This document shows positions 4,146-5,482 of a stretch of DNA of 5,482 bases, one piece after another. The notes beneath the pieces are model-generated. The model saw only the letters and a program-made list of their open reading frames with translations, made no database searches and had not been told where the DNA came from. Both the position numbers and the translations under genes were made by a program. Each line of letters begins with the position of its first letter. Position 1 is the first letter of the stretch. The stretch is from Gammaproteobacteria bacterium. GTDB lineage: Bacteria > Pseudomonadota > Gammaproteobacteria > Pseudomonadales > Azotimanducaceae. The stretch spans positions 4,739-10,220 of the forward strand of contig JAPPHP010000100.1 in NCBI GenBank assembly GCA_028821035.1, given 5' to 3'.

Positions 4146-5482
4146 ATGCGATTCGACTACGACCTCTTCGTCATCGGCGCCGGGTCGGGGGGCACCCGGG
4201 CGGCGCGCATGTCGGCCGGCCTCGGGGCGCGGGTCGCAGTGGCCGAGGAACGCTATCTCGGCGGCACCTGCGTCAACGTCGGGTGCGTACCGAAGAAGCT
4301 CTTCGTCTACGGCTCCCACTACGCGGAGGACTTCGAGGACGGCGCCGCGTACGGCTGGACCAGCGCCCCGCCGACCTTCGACTGGCCGGCGCTGCGCGAC
4401 AACAAGACCCGCGAGATCGAGCGCCTCAACGGCATCTACCGGAACCTGCTCGAGGGCGCCGGCGCCGAGGTCATCGACGCGCGTGCGGAACTGACGGGGC
4501 CTCACAGCATCGCCGTGGACGGCCAGACGGTGACGGCGGAGCACGTGCTGGTCGCCACGGGGAGCTGGCCGAGCGTGCCGCCGATACCCGGAGCGGAGTG
4601 CGCGATCACCTCGAACGAGGCCTTCTACCTCGAGCGCTTCCCCGAGCGCGTCGCCATCGTCGGCGGGGGGTACATCGCCGTCGAGTTCGCCGGCATCTTC
4701 CGCGGACTCGGCGCGGAGACGACGCTCCTCTACCGTGGACCGCTCTTCCTGCGGGGTTTCGACGGCGGCATCCGGAGCTTCGTGGCGGACGAACTGCGCC
4801 ACAAGGACATCGACCTGCGCTTCGACACGCAGGTGAGCGCGATCGAGCGGCACGGCGACGCGTTCGTCGTGCGGGCCGAGTCCGGGGAGGCCCTGGAGGT
4901 GGACCTCGTCATGTATGCCACGGGACGCGCGCCGAACAGCACGGGGCTCGGCCTCGAGCACGCCGGCGTCACGCGTACGGAATCCGGGGCGGTCCCCGTG
5001 GACACCGAGTACCGGACGAACGTGCCGCACATCCTCGCCATCGGCGACGTGACCGGCGGCGTGCAGCTCACGCCGGTGGCGATCGCCGAAGGCATGTGCA
5101 TCGCCTACAACCTGTTCGGCGGGGAGCGACGGACGGTGGACTACGAGAGCGTGGCCACCGCGGTCTTCTGCCAGCCCAATATCGGCACGGTCGGCCCGAC
5201 CGAGGAGCGCGCCCGCGAACGTTTTCCGGCGCTCCGGGTATTCGAGTCCACGTTCCGGCCGATGAAGCACACGCTCACCGGCCGCGAGGAGCGCACGATG
5301 ATGAAACTGCTCGTGGACGGGGACAGCGACCGGGTGGTCGCCGCGCACATGGTCGGCCCCGAGGCGGGCGAGATCGTGCAGGGCCTGTCCGTCGCGATCA
5401 ACGCCGGCGCCACCAAGGCGGACTTCGACCGGACCATCGGCATTCACCCGACGGCGGCGGAGGAGTTCGTCACGATGCGGGA
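4146..5482 (+). CDS. gor: Glutathione-disulfide reductase (extreme C-terminus beyond the window)
   Basis: Gor is a cytoplasmic homodimeric flavoprotein that reduces glutathione disulfide with NADPH and keeps the thiol pool reduced. The visible 445 residues begin with FDYDLFVIGAGSGGTRAAR (3-21), the FAD-binding fold, then the redox-active disulfide in GGTCVNVGCVPKK (39-51; Cys42 and Cys47). The NADPH domain has VGGGYIAVEFAG (172-183) and the two NADP-specific arginines Arg197 and Arg203 in YRGPLFLRGFD, which argue against an NADH enzyme such as dihydrolipoamide dehydrogenase. ATGRAPN and ILAIGDVTGGVQLTPVAIAEG close the FAD domain, and HPTAAEEF (434-441) carries the His434/Glu439 catalytic pair. 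E. coli Gor ends at almost this point, so only a few codons should be missing; the last two bases GA cannot begin a stop codon. The ATG at 4146 matches the family N-terminus but has only a poor purine-rich stretch (AAGAACAA) upstream. It is divergent from ugd. Confidence 0.96.
   Translation, partial: MRFDYDLFVIGAGSGGTRAARMSAGLGARVAVAEERYLGGTCVNVGCVPKKLFVYGSHYAEDFEDGAAYGWTSAPPTFDWPALRDNKTREIERLNGIYRNLLEGAGAEVIDARAELTGPHSIAVDGQTVTAEHVLVATGSWPSVPPIPGAECAITSNEAFYLERFPERVAIVGGGYIAVEFAGIFRGLGAETTLLYRGPLFLRGFDGGIRSFVADELRHKDIDLRFDTQVSAIERHGDAFVVRAESGEALEVDLVMYATGRAPNSTGLGLEHAGVTRTESGAVPVDTEYRTNVPHILAIGDVTGGVQLTPVAIAEGMCIAYNLFGGERRTVDYESVATAVFCQPNIGTVGPTEERARERFPALRVFESTFRPMKHTLTGREERTMMKLLVDGDSDRVVAAHMVGPEAGEIVQGLSVAINAGATKADFDRTIGIHPTAAEEFVTMR

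Noticed and set aside
4005..5447. 480-codon open frame on the minus strand, antisense to gor
   Set aside because: It lies wholly opposite a gene with complete Gor motifs; its composition (rich in Arg, Asp, His, Val, Ala, with no recognisable domain) is that of a high-GC shadow frame.

Overview
The window looks like chromosomal DNA from a GC-rich proteobacterium, most likely a gammaproteobacterium. Base composition is high in G+C by eye. The right-hand gene is a close match in motif and length to E. coli-type glutathione reductase, and the promoter of the left-hand operon carries CTG-N8-CAG motifs of the LexA box type used by gamma- and betaproteobacteria. The genus cannot be fixed from this sequence.

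Layout, left to right. Positions 1-1572 (minus strand) hold an SOS mutagenesis cassette: imuA (841-1572), then imuB (start 828), which runs off the left edge. Positions 1573-1679 are a short gap with a good candidate promoter for imuA. One LexA-like box lies inside its -35/-10 spacer, and a second lies over the leader and ribosome binding site. Positions 1680-4008 (minus strand) hold a two-gene sugar-nucleotide operon: ugd (UDP-glucose 6-dehydrogenase) followed 10 bases later by galE (UDP-glucose 4-epimerase). Positions 4009-4145 are a divergent intergenic region with an 18-bp perfect inverted repeat, an 8-bp direct repeat and a GC-rich hairpin. From 4146 to the right edge (plus strand) lies gor, glutathione-disulfide reductase, complete except for perhaps a few C-terminal codons.

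How the genes work together. ImuA and ImuB are the accessory proteins of DnaE2-dependent translesion synthesis; dnaE2 would be expected just beyond the left edge but is not visible. Ugd and GalE both draw on UDP-glucose and give UDP-glucuronate and UDP-galactose, precursors for extracellular polysaccharide, capsule or lipopolysaccharide. Gor regenerates reduced glutathione with NADPH. The three modules have no obvious shared pathway.

No gene stretch longer than 300 bases is left unexplained, and I see no mobile element, CRISPR array, tRNA or rRNA. Several long open frames antisense to ugd, galE and gor are high-GC shadows. I do not find a previously undescribed system. The points most worth a second look are the double LexA-like operator of imuA, the in-frame imuA/imuB junction, and the symmetric elements between ugd and gor.
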